Assembly: GCA_902785945.1 (NCBI GenBank)
Contig: CADAAR010000005.1
Span: forward strand, 62,001 to 126,000
Direction: 5' to 3'
Source of the DNA: an uncultured Prevotellaceae bacterium
GTDB taxonomy: Bacteria; Bacteroidota; Bacteroidia; Bacteroidales; Bacteroidaceae
Length of the DNA stretch: 64,000 nucleotides
Shown here one piece after another: positions 54,089 through 62,889 of this stretch (positions are counted from its first letter, which is position 1; each line of letters starts with the position of its first letter). Both the position numbers and the translations under genes were made by a program. The notes below the pieces were generated by a model. That model was not told the origin of the DNA. It saw only the letters and a list, made by a program, of their open reading frames with translations, and did no database searches.

Positions 54089-55759
54089 TTATTTCGCAGT
54101 GAATGAATAGCTCTGATTAGCAATAACGGCTGAAATATCTTGCTGAGTACCACTGTCACTGTTGAGGATGAGGTTGTAGGTGCCACCATCGTTAGGCAAT
54201 GGGAATACCAAGGTTCCGTTCTCGTTGCTGTTAGGCTTAATGCCACGCCAGCCACCGTAAATCTCGCCATCACCCCAGGCGTAGAGACGAGGATCGTTGT
54301 AACCGGCTTCATTCTGGATGGTAACGGTATTAGTAGATTCTACCCATTCCGTATTGACATCGAAGAAGTGACTACCAGCTGTGAATACAGCAGGACCATC
54401 AACCTGCGGGCTGCCGTTGTCATTGAGAATGAGGTTGAATGTGCCGTTGGCTGGCAATTCGAAGAGGCACCAGCCGTTATCAGTCATCTTGACGGGTGCA
54501 GCACCCGGCCATCCGCCACAAGCCTCACTGTCTCCCCATACATAGAGACGAGGATCTGCATAGCCTACACTGTTCTTAACAGCAATCATAACGGTCTCAC
54601 CGGTGGGCAGAGGTTCGGGATCTGTCCCTGGATCAGGCATCTCACCTCCAGGTTTGAAGGTGGCTGGATCAATTTCGGTAACACCCGTAGCAGTAACGTG
54701 CAGATAGATATCATGATCGATGGTATAAGCAAAATCAGCCAACTGTGTTCCAGCACCAGCATTATTGAAGATGAGGTTCTCACCCAGACCCGTGTTAGCC
54801 TCGCCCATATCGAAGTACTTATAGGTAATGCCATTGATGGTTTGTTCGCCAGTCACTTCCATTCCTGGCCAGTCGCCGTTCAGGTTATTGGTATCGCCCC
54901 ACATATAGAGTGTCAGGGCATCCCAGCCGGTCTCGTCGTATACGAATACAGCATAACCGTCATGTTTCACCGTGCTGGGTTCTCCAAGTTCCTCAACGCC
55001 ATCAGCGGTAATACGCAGATAGATGTTACGGTCGATGGTAAAGTTGAAGTCGGCCAACTGTACGCCATTGCCACCATTATTGAAGATGAGGTTCTCAACC
55101 AGACCTGTGTTGGCCTCGCCCATATCGAAATACTTCCATGTAATACCGTCGTGGTTCCATGTGCCTGTGACATTCATGCCAGGCCAGTCACCGTTCAGGT
55201 TGTTGATATCGCCCCACATATATAGGGTAAGCACATCCCAGCCAGTCTGATCGTCAACATAGACGCAGAAGCCATCGTGATCGGGCTCCGGCGCTTCGCC
55301 ACCACTCCAGTAGTAGCTCTCCCAACGCTGTCCCCAGATATTCGTAAAGGTGCCAACTCCAGGGTTATCGGTATGCGTAGCTTCTTCGCCTGCAGTGGTA
55401 AACTCCTTACCCTGATTCTTTGAATAAAAACGGAAGCCATCGGCCAGCGTCTTGCCACCTACGAAGGTGCTTGGATCGAGATAGATGCCCCACTTGACAT
55501 TGCTGTTGGGAGCCTTTGAAAGCAGATACTGCGGATTGCCAACGGCCTCATCCTCGCCATTGAAGGCTCCGGTAATATAGATTTCCTCATCGGCTGTGGT
55601 GCCAAAGGGAGCGATGAACTCCAGCAGGATACGGTCGGCACGTGTCTCAAATTGCTGACGCTCGTGGTCAAATACGATATCCTCGTTGCTCGAACAACTG
55701 CTCATCAGGCCTGTGAAGGCCAGCAGCGTCAGTAACAAACTATATATTTTCTTATTCAT
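54089..55759 (-). CDS. Starch-binding lipoprotein with four tandem starch-binding modules (SusE/SusF-like)
   Basis: 556 residues; lipoprotein signal (LMSSCSSNED, acylated Cys about residue 22). An N-terminal domain (about 40-150) is followed by two long modules (about 160-255 and 265-355) that share TGWD.LTLYMWGD.NNLNGDWPGM, KYFDMGEANTGL.ENLIFNN and QLADF..TID..IYL. After a Pro-rich linker come two shorter modules (about 390-465 and 475-550) with DPRLYVWGD..ACGGWPG or DPRLYAWGDGEIYGGWRG and a FNLILN or YNLILNS strand. The aromatic-rich LYxWGD/GGWPG pattern is typical of CBM25/26-like starch-binding modules. It takes the place of SusE and SusF in a single protein. Directly downstream of SusD. 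Confidence 0.88.
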   Translation of the reverse strand: MNKKIYSLLLTLLAFTGLMSSCSSNEDIVFDHERQQFETRADRILLEFIAPFGTTADEEIYITGAFNGEDEAVGNPQYLLSKAPNSNVKWGIYLDPSTFVGGKTLADGFRFYSKNQGKEFTTAGEEATHTDNPGVGTFTNIWGQRWESYYWSGGEAPEPDHDGFCVYVDDQTGWDVLTLYMWGDINNLNGDWPGMNVTGTWNHDGITWKYFDMGEANTGLVENLIFNNGGNGVQLADFNFTIDRNIYLRITADGVEELGEPSTVKHDGYAVFVYDETGWDALTLYMWGDTNNLNGDWPGMEVTGEQTINGITYKYFDMGEANTGLGENLIFNNAGAGTQLADFAYTIDHDIYLHVTATGVTEIDPATFKPGGEMPDPGTDPEPLPTGETVMIAVKNSVGYADPRLYVWGDSEACGGWPGAAPVKMTDNGWCLFELPANGTFNLILNDNGSPQVDGPAVFTAGSHFFDVNTEWVESTNTVTIQNEAGYNDPRLYAWGDGEIYGGWRGIKPNSNENGTLVFPLPNDGGTYNLILNSDSGTQQDISAVIANQSYSFTAK

Positions 55760-55778
55760 ATGCTATGATAATTATGAG

Positions 55779-57596
55779 TTATTGATAACTTGGATTCTGA
55801 ACCAGTCCCGGATTAACGGAGATGGATGTCTGTGGCAATGGATACCACTCATACTTACGATCGCGCTTGGCAGGCAGACTGATGCCATCTTCAGTAGCAC
55901 GTCCCCAGAACCACCACTGTCCCTGAGTGAACTTGTCAAAGCGGCGCAGGTCGGTACGACGGCGATTGCCTTCGCCCAGATATTCCTTACCCCACTCTGA
56001 GAGCATCCAGTCCATATCGAACTGTGTAAAGCCAGGTCCGGGAATACTGAGTGCCGCAGAACGGTCAGAGGTCTTGTAATAACGCTGACGAACGGCATCC
56101 ACATAATTCTTTGCCTCAGCACTGTTGCCCTTGCGCATCTCACACTCTGCCACATTATAATAGGCCTCAGCCAAACGGAATTGAACATCGTCGATACTCT
56201 TGAATCCACCTTGTTCATCGTTAGGATAGAGAGGATACTTAACCAGACGGACGCCAGAGTTAGTCTCACCCCAGCGGGGACTCATGACGGTCTCAAGATC
56301 GCGGCCTTGATTACTGAATGTTCCTAACTGATCGACATAAACCAAATCCTGCCCATCACGATCGGCGTCAGCTTTCAGCACGTCACCCGTTCCGAAATTA
56401 CTGCGAATCAAGCCTTTCAAGAACATACCTGGACCGTGTGTCTTGGTTGCAGCATCGTAGGTATAGTTCTGTTTGCGGATATCGCGGTCGTCGAAACGCT
56501 CATAAGGAGCACCTAACTTGTCGCCGTAATCCAGGAAACACTTGGCACCAACAGAACCGCCTGTAGGCTGTACGGTACCAGAGTTATCAAATGAAGGAAC
56601 GAGACAAACACAGTTCCAGGCACCAATACCATCATACGATTGTCCAAAGTAGTCGGCATAGCCATACCACATTCCCACCATGGTGCGAACGTTTGAGATG
56701 GCATTGGCAGCACCCTGTCCGTCTTCCGCAGCAAGCGCGAAAATCACCTCAGGACTCTTCACATTATCCATCGAATAGAGGTTACGGTAGTTATCGTCGA
56801 TAGCATAGTTGCCATAGTTGCCGTTGATAATCTCTTTCGACAACTGCTCGCACTCATCGTAATGACTCTCACCGATAAACACCTCAGCATTGAGCAGCAG
56901 ACGGGCTTTGAGCAGACGGTTCATGGCCTGATTGGCGCGATTCACCATCGAGTGGTTGGCATCGTCCTTAGCCAAAGCACCAACAGTTTCGTCGAGTTCG
57001 GTTGCAATGAAGTCGTAGATTTTCTTGCACGATGTATTCCAGTCAGGATCAGCCGTTCCCGGCACCTCGCTGCTGGCTGAGGTATTCAGCGGCAGCGCAC
57101 CTCCCCAGAGTTCGAAGATACAATAGTAGTTCCAGGCACGAATGGTACGTACTTCAGCCACATACTGCGCCAGTTGTGCATCGGTCATGCCAAGACTGGC
57201 AGCACTCAGGTTCTCCAAGTCGCTAAGCAAGAGATTGGCCAGTCCGATAGCCGTCCAAGCCCCATTCCAGGCGTTGTTGATAATAGTAGACTCTGAAGTC
57301 CAGTTGTGCCAAGAGAGCACGGTCTTCATGGCCTCGTCCCATCCCCAGAGTCCTGCATTCCATACACGCCAGGTAATCTGATCGGAAGGATATTCTGAGA
57401 GGTGGAAGATATTCTCGCCAGCCAGAGTCTGCGAGGTTTGTCCGTAAATGGCAGCCACAGCTCCCTTCACACTGGCTTCATTCTGGTAATAGACACCGGC
57501 GTCAATACGGTCGTACACCTTCTCATCAAGGTCGGTACATGCCGAAAGTCCTAGTCCCAGTACCATCGCTATAATGCTATATTTAATTGTTTTCAT
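55779..57596 (-). CDS. susD: SusD-family starch-binding lipoprotein
   Basis: 605 residues from ATG 57594-57596; an in-frame TTG three codons upstream lies inside a heptanucleotide array and is less likely. Lipoprotein signal LGLGLSACTDLDE (acylated Cys about residue 20). Family features: IYGQTSQTL, an AEVRTIRAWNYYCIFELWGGALPL helix pair, VQFRLAEAYYNVAECEMRKGN, and C-terminal RRTDLRRFDKFT. Located between SusC and the starch-binding lipoprotein, it is the SusD of this sus-like operon and would bind helical malto-oligosaccharides over the SusC pore. Confidence 0.92.
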   Translation of the reverse strand: MKTIKYSIIAMVLGLGLSACTDLDEKVYDRIDAGVYYQNEASVKGAVAAIYGQTSQTLAGENIFHLSEYPSDQITWRVWNAGLWGWDEAMKTVLSWHNWTSESTIINNAWNGAWTAIGLANLLLSDLENLSAASLGMTDAQLAQYVAEVRTIRAWNYYCIFELWGGALPLNTSASSEVPGTADPDWNTSCKKIYDFIATELDETVGALAKDDANHSMVNRANQAMNRLLKARLLLNAEVFIGESHYDECEQLSKEIINGNYGNYAIDDNYRNLYSMDNVKSPEVIFALAAEDGQGAANAISNVRTMVGMWYGYADYFGQSYDGIGAWNCVCLVPSFDNSGTVQPTGGSVGAKCFLDYGDKLGAPYERFDDRDIRKQNYTYDAATKTHGPGMFLKGLIRSNFGTGDVLKADADRDGQDLVYVDQLGTFSNQGRDLETVMSPRWGETNSGVRLVKYPLYPNDEQGGFKSIDDVQFRLAEAYYNVAECEMRKGNSAEAKNYVDAVRQRYYKTSDRSAALSIPGPGFTQFDMDWMLSEWGKEYLGEGNRRRTDLRRFDKFTQGQWWFWGRATEDGISLPAKRDRKYEWYPLPQTSISVNPGLVQNPSYQ

Positions 57597-57599
57597 AAT

Positions 57600-57627
57600 G
57601 TTCAATAATCAATATTCAATGTTCAAT
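57600..57627. repeat. Heptanucleotide array, four imperfect units, between susC and susD
   Basis: Units GTTCAAT, AATCAAT, ATTCAAT, GTTCAAT. The array fills the space between the susC stop codon and the susD start, overlapping the last base of the stop codon. Confidence 0.75.
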
Positions 57628-60575
57628 TAGTGAAAGCGCAATGTAACGCCCAGACTTACCTGAGTGGCCTGTGGATAGGCACTATTCGAGTCGATACCTG
57701 GGGTAATGCCTGTAGAGGTGACAATAGAAGGATCATTGCCTTCATAGCCTGTCAGCGTGAAGAGATTCTTCGCAGTCAGATAGACACGCAGGCTCTCAAC
57801 GAGCTGACGGTTCTTGGGTGAATAGGTATATCCCAAGGTGACGTTGTCAAGCTTGAAGTAGTCGCCTTTCTCAAGGAAATAGCTTGAGATGATACCACCA
57901 CTTGAATTGACGTTGGCATAATCGGTATATGCCTTAGCCAACACATTGTCAGTACCAGATCCTTTCAGGCCCATGCCATATTTACGCATATTGAAGATCT
58001 CGAAGCCGAACGCACCGCGGAAAAGCATGCTCAGATCCCAGTTCTTATAGCTGAGTGAGTTGCTCCACGACAGGAAATGCTTAGGTGCGCCATTGCCGAT
58101 GTTACGTTTGTAAGAAGGATCGGCCTGCGCTGCAGGAACGGCATTACCGTCGTTGTCGTAGATCAGCAGCAGTCCGTTATCATCAATACCGGCATGCTCA
58201 TAACCATAGAACTGACCGATCTTTCCACCTTCCTCTACACGGAAGAAGTACTCGCTGGTACCAGGACCTGGTTTCTGATACAGATCCAGATAAGCCATCT
58301 GATATGCATCGCTCGACAGTTTGGTCAGCTTGGTCTGGCCCATACTCCAGTTAATGCCTGTGGTCCATTTGAGATCTTTCTTGGCCAGCACATCGTAGTC
58401 AAGCGACACTTCGACACCTGTATTCTTGGTGGTACCCACATTCACCAAAATAGTGTTGTAGATGAATGGAGGTTGTGGAGCAGTATAGTTGTAGAGCAGA
58501 TCTTGCGAACGACGGTCGAAATACTCGACACTTCCACGCAGACGACTGTTAAGTGCAACGAAATCGACACCAACGTTGAAGGCAGTTGATTTCTCCCAAG
58601 CCAGGTCGGGGTTGGCATTCAGCGATGGAGCGTAACCATTGGTCCACTGATTGTCGATGAGATAGGCACCGCGGGTGCTATAGGTGGCGATACTCTGATA
58701 GGCATTAAAGTCTGAACGACCTGTTACACCATAGCTAACGCGTGGCTTCAAACTCTGGAAAGTTTGCGACAGGCTCTGTGCAAACGGGGTATTGATGATT
58801 TCCCATGCCAATGATGCAGACGGGAAGCTACCCCACTTCTTGTTGGCACCAAACTTGGTGCTACCCTCACGACGCATAGAGGCCGAAGCGTAGATGATAT
58901 CGTTGAAGTTATAATTCAAACGGCCAAAGAAACCAATCAGCGTTGACTCTGAAGAACCAGCCCAGAGGTTAGCCTTGCCATCGCGCAGATAACTACCGCT
59001 GCCAATGCCATGATACGAGAGGGCATCGTAGACAAAGCCCATGTTCTCATTGCCGCTCTGTTCCCACTTGCTGCGCTCCCAGGAATAGCCAAGTACAGCT
59101 TTCAATTGATGTTTGTCCAATGTCATCGTGTAGTTGATGAGATACTCCAAACGGTTGGTCCACCACTTCTGGTAGTTGATACGGGCCCGACCATCATAGC
59201 CGTTCCAGAACGACTCACTTGATGTGGAGGGTGTATAGAAGTTTTCCTTCAAATCGTTGTATTGCAACGCATAGCTCAATGAGGTATTCAGGTTATGCTG
59301 CTCTAACTGGAGTATGTTCAGCTTCACGTCGGCATTACCCAACAGGTAGATGCGGTCGCCCTGACTTACGTTTTCCTTGAGGTCGTTCACTGGGTTATGG
59401 ATATCTGTAGGAGAGTTTGGCTGATAATAGCTGCCATCAGGATTCTTGACAGGAACAGTGGGGTTCATGGTCAAAGCGGTATCAAACAGACCGTCGTTAC
59501 CCCAGTCCTCATGTACTTTACGTGCAGAGAGCGAAGAGTTGAACTGCAGACGATTGTTCAGCACCCGCTGTTCGCCCACGAAGCGGGCACCGTATTCCTC
59601 ACGACCGGAAACAATATCCAAGCCATTACCTTTCTTATAATTGACAGACAAACCGAAATAGCCGTTCTTATTTGAAGAATCAACGGAGATATACTGGTTC
59701 AGGCTATAGCTGACCGGACGTGTTATCTCATCCCACCAATCGGTATCGGCTCCATAATCCTGACCACGACGTGAACGACGGAACTCATCGGTAGTGAGAA
59801 TATCGACACGAGGTTTCTGGATATTCAATGCGATATAACTGTCGTAGGTGACGTAAGTCACACCAGCCGTGCCAGAGCCTTTCTTCGTCGTTACAAGAAT
59901 GACACCATTGGCACCACGGGTACCATAGATAGCAGCAGAGCCGGCATCCTTCAGTACGGTGATAGACTCTACATCCTGAGTGGCGATGTTACGCAGATCA
60001 CCACCGGCAATACCGTCAATCACTACCAACGGACCGTTGCTGGCTGTCAGAGAACCAGCACCACGCACCTGGATATTAGTCATGGCATTCGGATTGGCAT
60101 CGGCAGAAGAGGCAACGTTCAAGCCGGCCACCTTACCAGCAATCAAAGCCATGGGATCGCTGGCTGCTCCCTGATTAAACTGATCCGTGCTGATCTGAAC
60201 CACAGAGCTCGAAATCTCTTTCTTGGCCATCGAGCCATAACCTACTACTACGACTTCGTTCAACTGGGCAACATCCTCCTTCAGCGTAATCTCCATACCA
60301 TCCTTGGCAGGCTGCTCCTGAGGGTTGAAGCCGATGTAAGTGAATACCAACGTTGCTCCAGGCTGACATTTCAAGCTGAAGTTTCCGTCGAAGTCTGTCA
60401 CTGTACCGTTCGATGTTCCTTTGACCACGACCGAGGCACCTATAACGCCCTCGCCCGTTTCGTCTTTCACATGACCATTGATAGTGGCCTGTGCTGAAAC
60501 ATCCAAGGCAAAAAACATGACCGCCAGCATCATTAGCAGGCGATAACAAAGATTTTTGTTTCTTTTCATCTTCAT
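57627..60575 (-). CDS. susC: SusC-family TonB-dependent transporter for starch oligosaccharides
   Basis: 982 residues; signal peptide about 1-29 (DVSAQ). Carboxypeptidase-regulatory-like domain (about 30-105, INGHVKDETGEGVIGASVVVKG), NEVVVVGYG, plug (about 115-240, VRGAGSL, LVVIDGIAGGD, ITVLKDAGSAAIYGTRGANGVILVTTK), then a beta barrel to the C-terminal LGVTLRFH. Shorter than the SusC at 13619. Position between GH97 and SusD, with starch-binding and amylase genes downstream, supports malto-oligosaccharide import. Confidence 0.94.
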   Translation of the reverse strand: MKMKRNKNLCYRLLMMLAVMFFALDVSAQATINGHVKDETGEGVIGASVVVKGTSNGTVTDFDGNFSLKCQPGATLVFTYIGFNPQEQPAKDGMEITLKEDVAQLNEVVVVGYGSMAKKEISSSVVQISTDQFNQGAASDPMALIAGKVAGLNVASSADANPNAMTNIQVRGAGSLTASNGPLVVIDGIAGGDLRNIATQDVESITVLKDAGSAAIYGTRGANGVILVTTKKGSGTAGVTYVTYDSYIALNIQKPRVDILTTDEFRRSRRGQDYGADTDWWDEITRPVSYSLNQYISVDSSNKNGYFGLSVNYKKGNGLDIVSGREEYGARFVGEQRVLNNRLQFNSSLSARKVHEDWGNDGLFDTALTMNPTVPVKNPDGSYYQPNSPTDIHNPVNDLKENVSQGDRIYLLGNADVKLNILQLEQHNLNTSLSYALQYNDLKENFYTPSTSSESFWNGYDGRARINYQKWWTNRLEYLINYTMTLDKHQLKAVLGYSWERSKWEQSGNENMGFVYDALSYHGIGSGSYLRDGKANLWAGSSESTLIGFFGRLNYNFNDIIYASASMRREGSTKFGANKKWGSFPSASLAWEIINTPFAQSLSQTFQSLKPRVSYGVTGRSDFNAYQSIATYSTRGAYLIDNQWTNGYAPSLNANPDLAWEKSTAFNVGVDFVALNSRLRGSVEYFDRRSQDLLYNYTAPQPPFIYNTILVNVGTTKNTGVEVSLDYDVLAKKDLKWTTGINWSMGQTKLTKLSSDAYQMAYLDLYQKPGPGTSEYFFRVEEGGKIGQFYGYEHAGIDDNGLLLIYDNDGNAVPAAQADPSYKRNIGNGAPKHFLSWSNSLSYKNWDLSMLFRGAFGFEIFNMRKYGMGLKGSGTDNVLAKAYTDYANVNSSGGIISSYFLEKGDYFKLDNVTLGYTYSPKNRQLVESLRVYLTAKNLFTLTGYEGNDPSIVTSTGITPGIDSNSAYPQATQVSLGVTLRFH

Positions 60576-60618
60576 TGGTTTTTGTTAAAAATAGAGTTAT
60601 ATAAAATATTTCAAAACT

Positions 60619-62619
60619 TCAATTCTTCATTTTTTCAATTCTTATGGCTGCTCCACCGCTGCGTGTTAAATGCAGATGGAGTACGTCGCCTTTGGCTACC
60701 TTGATTTGCCGGATCGTCATCTCGTATGGATTGCGCTCATAGTCGGCCTCCGGACCATCTTCGTAGATGATGGCGCGATAGGCAGCCCCTTCATCCAGAA
60801 AATCGAGAGCCACATCGAGGTTACGGGCTTCCTCGTTGGTGATACTACCGATAAACCAGCGGTCACCACCACGTTCTTTCCTTACAACCGTGATATATTT
60901 GCCAATCTCACCATTCGGAACCAATGTCTGACTCCATGTGGTGGGACAACTCTCAATAAAACTGAGAGCAGGTTGACCTTCATAGTTCTCGATAGCATCA
61001 GCAGCCATCTGTAAGGGACTGTAGATAACCACAAACTCGCCCAGCTGTTTGGCCAGTGTAGAATGAGGGTAGGTGCCAGGAACAATCTCTGAGAAGTTGA
61101 AGATGGCCGGTGTAAAGTCGGTGGGACCGGCCAAGCCACGGGTAAACGGCAGCGTGACAGTGTGTGAAGGAGGATTACCGCCCCTTCTGTCCCAAGCGTT
61201 GTATTCCTGTCCGCGGACACCTTCCTGAGTCATCAGGTTTGGCCATGTACGCTGGATGCCTGTAGGCATAGCTGGCTCGTGGTTGTCGATCATGATATGG
61301 TGCTTCGCGGCACACTCAATGACCCGGCGGTAGTGGCGGATGCCATATTGCGACTTGGCCAGCTCCTTGCCATCGAAATAATGGCCTACATAGCCCGTCT
61401 TTACGACACGGATACCCAACTTCTCGAACCAACTAAAGGCCTGCTCCATTTGGTTTTCCAACAGGGTAGCATTGCCCCAGGTTTCAGTATGACCGATAAA
61501 ACGTACCCCTTTCATCAATCCGTACCGGGTTACTTCCTCCATATCAAAGTCAGGGTAAGACTGCAGGTAACTTATCTGTTCCCCCTGTCCCCAGCCGGGG
61601 TTCCAACCCTCGGCCAGCACACCACTGAAACCATGACGGGCTGCAAAGTCCATATAACGCTTTACATTCTCAGTCGTTGCGCCATGCGTGGGTCCCATTT
61701 CCCAAGTATTCTGTTTTTTATGGATGCTCCACCAGATGCCTATATAACGGCCCGGTTCTATCCATGAAGTATCCTCGATACGAGAAGGGTCATTCAGATT
61801 CAGCATGAGGTTTGAAGTGAGAAGCCCACCTGCCGTCTTGCTGATGACCATTGTACGCCAAGGACTCTTCATCTCGCCTTGAGCATACACTTTCACACCG
61901 TTCTGCCAAGGGGTAAGGGCAGTCAGCAAGCGAACATTGCCTCCCTCGCCATTACGCGGAGTCAGATTCATACTGGCATAATCCTCGAGTGCAGCCTCGT
62001 GAATGGAGAGAAACAAGTCTTTCTCATATTCGATTGTCAGAGGCGTACAGACAGTATCTTTTTTGCTCAAGAGGTCTGAGGTATAGATTCCTTCGAAATA
62101 CTCTGTGTGGTTGGCAGGAATCGACCAAGCCTTGGCATCATGCGCCAAAGTGATCTCAGTCAATTCATCTTGTACCTGAAACGTTTTTCCTTTATGATAA
62201 TCTGGCAGGATATATCTGAAGCCGAATCCATCGTTGAACACACGGAACACCACTTGCATGGTACGACCTGTATGTTCACGGAAGTTGACAGTCAGTTCGT
62301 TGTAGTTATTACGTGTGGTTTCGCATTCTCCCCAAGGCTGTGTCCAAGTCTCATCTTGCGTCGAGCGGTTGACGGTAGCCATCTTCGTATTGGCTCCCAG
62401 TTCACCACTATCGAGGAGAAATCCCAAATGAGAGGGGGTGACAAGCACTCTATCTTGGTAGCTCACCATATAATACGGTTTGTGGCCCTTCACACCGACG
62501 GTCACCGTCACGGCTCCGTCGGGTGAAGACACCACTGTGCTTTTGGCATGACATTCTGTGATGCCATACCCCCAAATAGTACATACTAACACTACAAAAC
62601 TAACAACTAACTTATTCAT
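60619..62619 (-). CDS. susB: GH97 alpha-glucosidase, inverting type (SusB-like)
   Basis: 666 residues; signal peptide about 1-25. GH97 domains as in SusB. Acidic residues Glu 379 (GHTETWGN), Glu 448 (DNHEPAMPTG) and Glu 472 (GQEYN) are spaced 69 and 24, exactly as the two bases and the acid of SusB (439, 508, 532, from memory). The Asp nucleophile of retaining GH97s is replaced (VVKTGYVG). Thus this is the inverting alpha-glucosidase type that trims malto-oligosaccharides in the periplasm. First gene of the sus-like operon, 44 bp before susC, with a well-formed promoter. Confidence 0.92.
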   Translation of the reverse strand: MNKLVVSFVVLVCTIWGYGITECHAKSTVVSSPDGAVTVTVGVKGHKPYYMVSYQDRVLVTPSHLGFLLDSGELGANTKMATVNRSTQDETWTQPWGECETTRNNYNELTVNFREHTGRTMQVVFRVFNDGFGFRYILPDYHKGKTFQVQDELTEITLAHDAKAWSIPANHTEYFEGIYTSDLLSKKDTVCTPLTIEYEKDLFLSIHEAALEDYASMNLTPRNGEGGNVRLLTALTPWQNGVKVYAQGEMKSPWRTMVISKTAGGLLTSNLMLNLNDPSRIEDTSWIEPGRYIGIWWSIHKKQNTWEMGPTHGATTENVKRYMDFAARHGFSGVLAEGWNPGWGQGEQISYLQSYPDFDMEEVTRYGLMKGVRFIGHTETWGNATLLENQMEQAFSWFEKLGIRVVKTGYVGHYFDGKELAKSQYGIRHYRRVIECAAKHHIMIDNHEPAMPTGIQRTWPNLMTQEGVRGQEYNAWDRRGGNPPSHTVTLPFTRGLAGPTDFTPAIFNFSEIVPGTYPHSTLAKQLGEFVVIYSPLQMAADAIENYEGQPALSFIESCPTTWSQTLVPNGEIGKYITVVRKERGGDRWFIGSITNEEARNLDVALDFLDEGAAYRAIIYEDGPEADYERNPYEMTIRQIKVAKGDVLHLHLTRSGGAAIRIEKMKN

Positions 62620-62669
62620 ATAATCATTCTTTATTTGGCTTTAAATCGCTTGTTCGTGATTTGCGAGTG

Positions 62670-62700
62670 CAAAGATAGAAAGTATTCATCCCGAATACAA
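62670..62700 (-). promoter_or_regulatory. Promoter of the sus-like operon
   Basis: TTG (62698-62700), 20 bp, TATCTTTG (62670-62677) on the minus strand, about 50 bp before susB. A perfect palindrome lies about 35 bp upstream of the -33 element. Confidence 0.68.
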
Positions 62701-62733
62701 GCGCAACAAACAAATATCTAAATAGTTAAAAAT

Positions 62734-62745
62734 TCAAATATTTGA
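62734..62745. promoter_or_regulatory. Candidate regulator-binding palindrome TCAAATATTTGA
   Basis: A perfect 12-bp palindrome in the 270-bp region between susB and the divergent susR-like gene, placed upstream of the sus operon -33 element where an activator would bind. A/T-rich, so chance occurrence is possible. The rest of this intergenic region holds the two promoters and no other structure seen. Confidence 0.35.
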
Positions 62746-62826
62746 TTATGAGACTGTTACAAAAAACTGTATCGTAAAATATCAAAACCAAATCAATCAC
62801 ATTTTCCGCCAAAACAAGGTTAGATT

Positions 62827-62858
62827 TTTGGTGGTTCAAAAAATATTTTGTATCTTTG
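62827..62858 (+). promoter_or_regulatory. Promoter of the SusR-like gene
   Basis: TTTG (62827-62830), 20 bp, TATCTTTG (62851-62858); start 31 bp downstream. Confidence 0.72.
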
Positions 62859-62889
62859 CCGAAGATTTAACGAACAATACGAGCACAGG

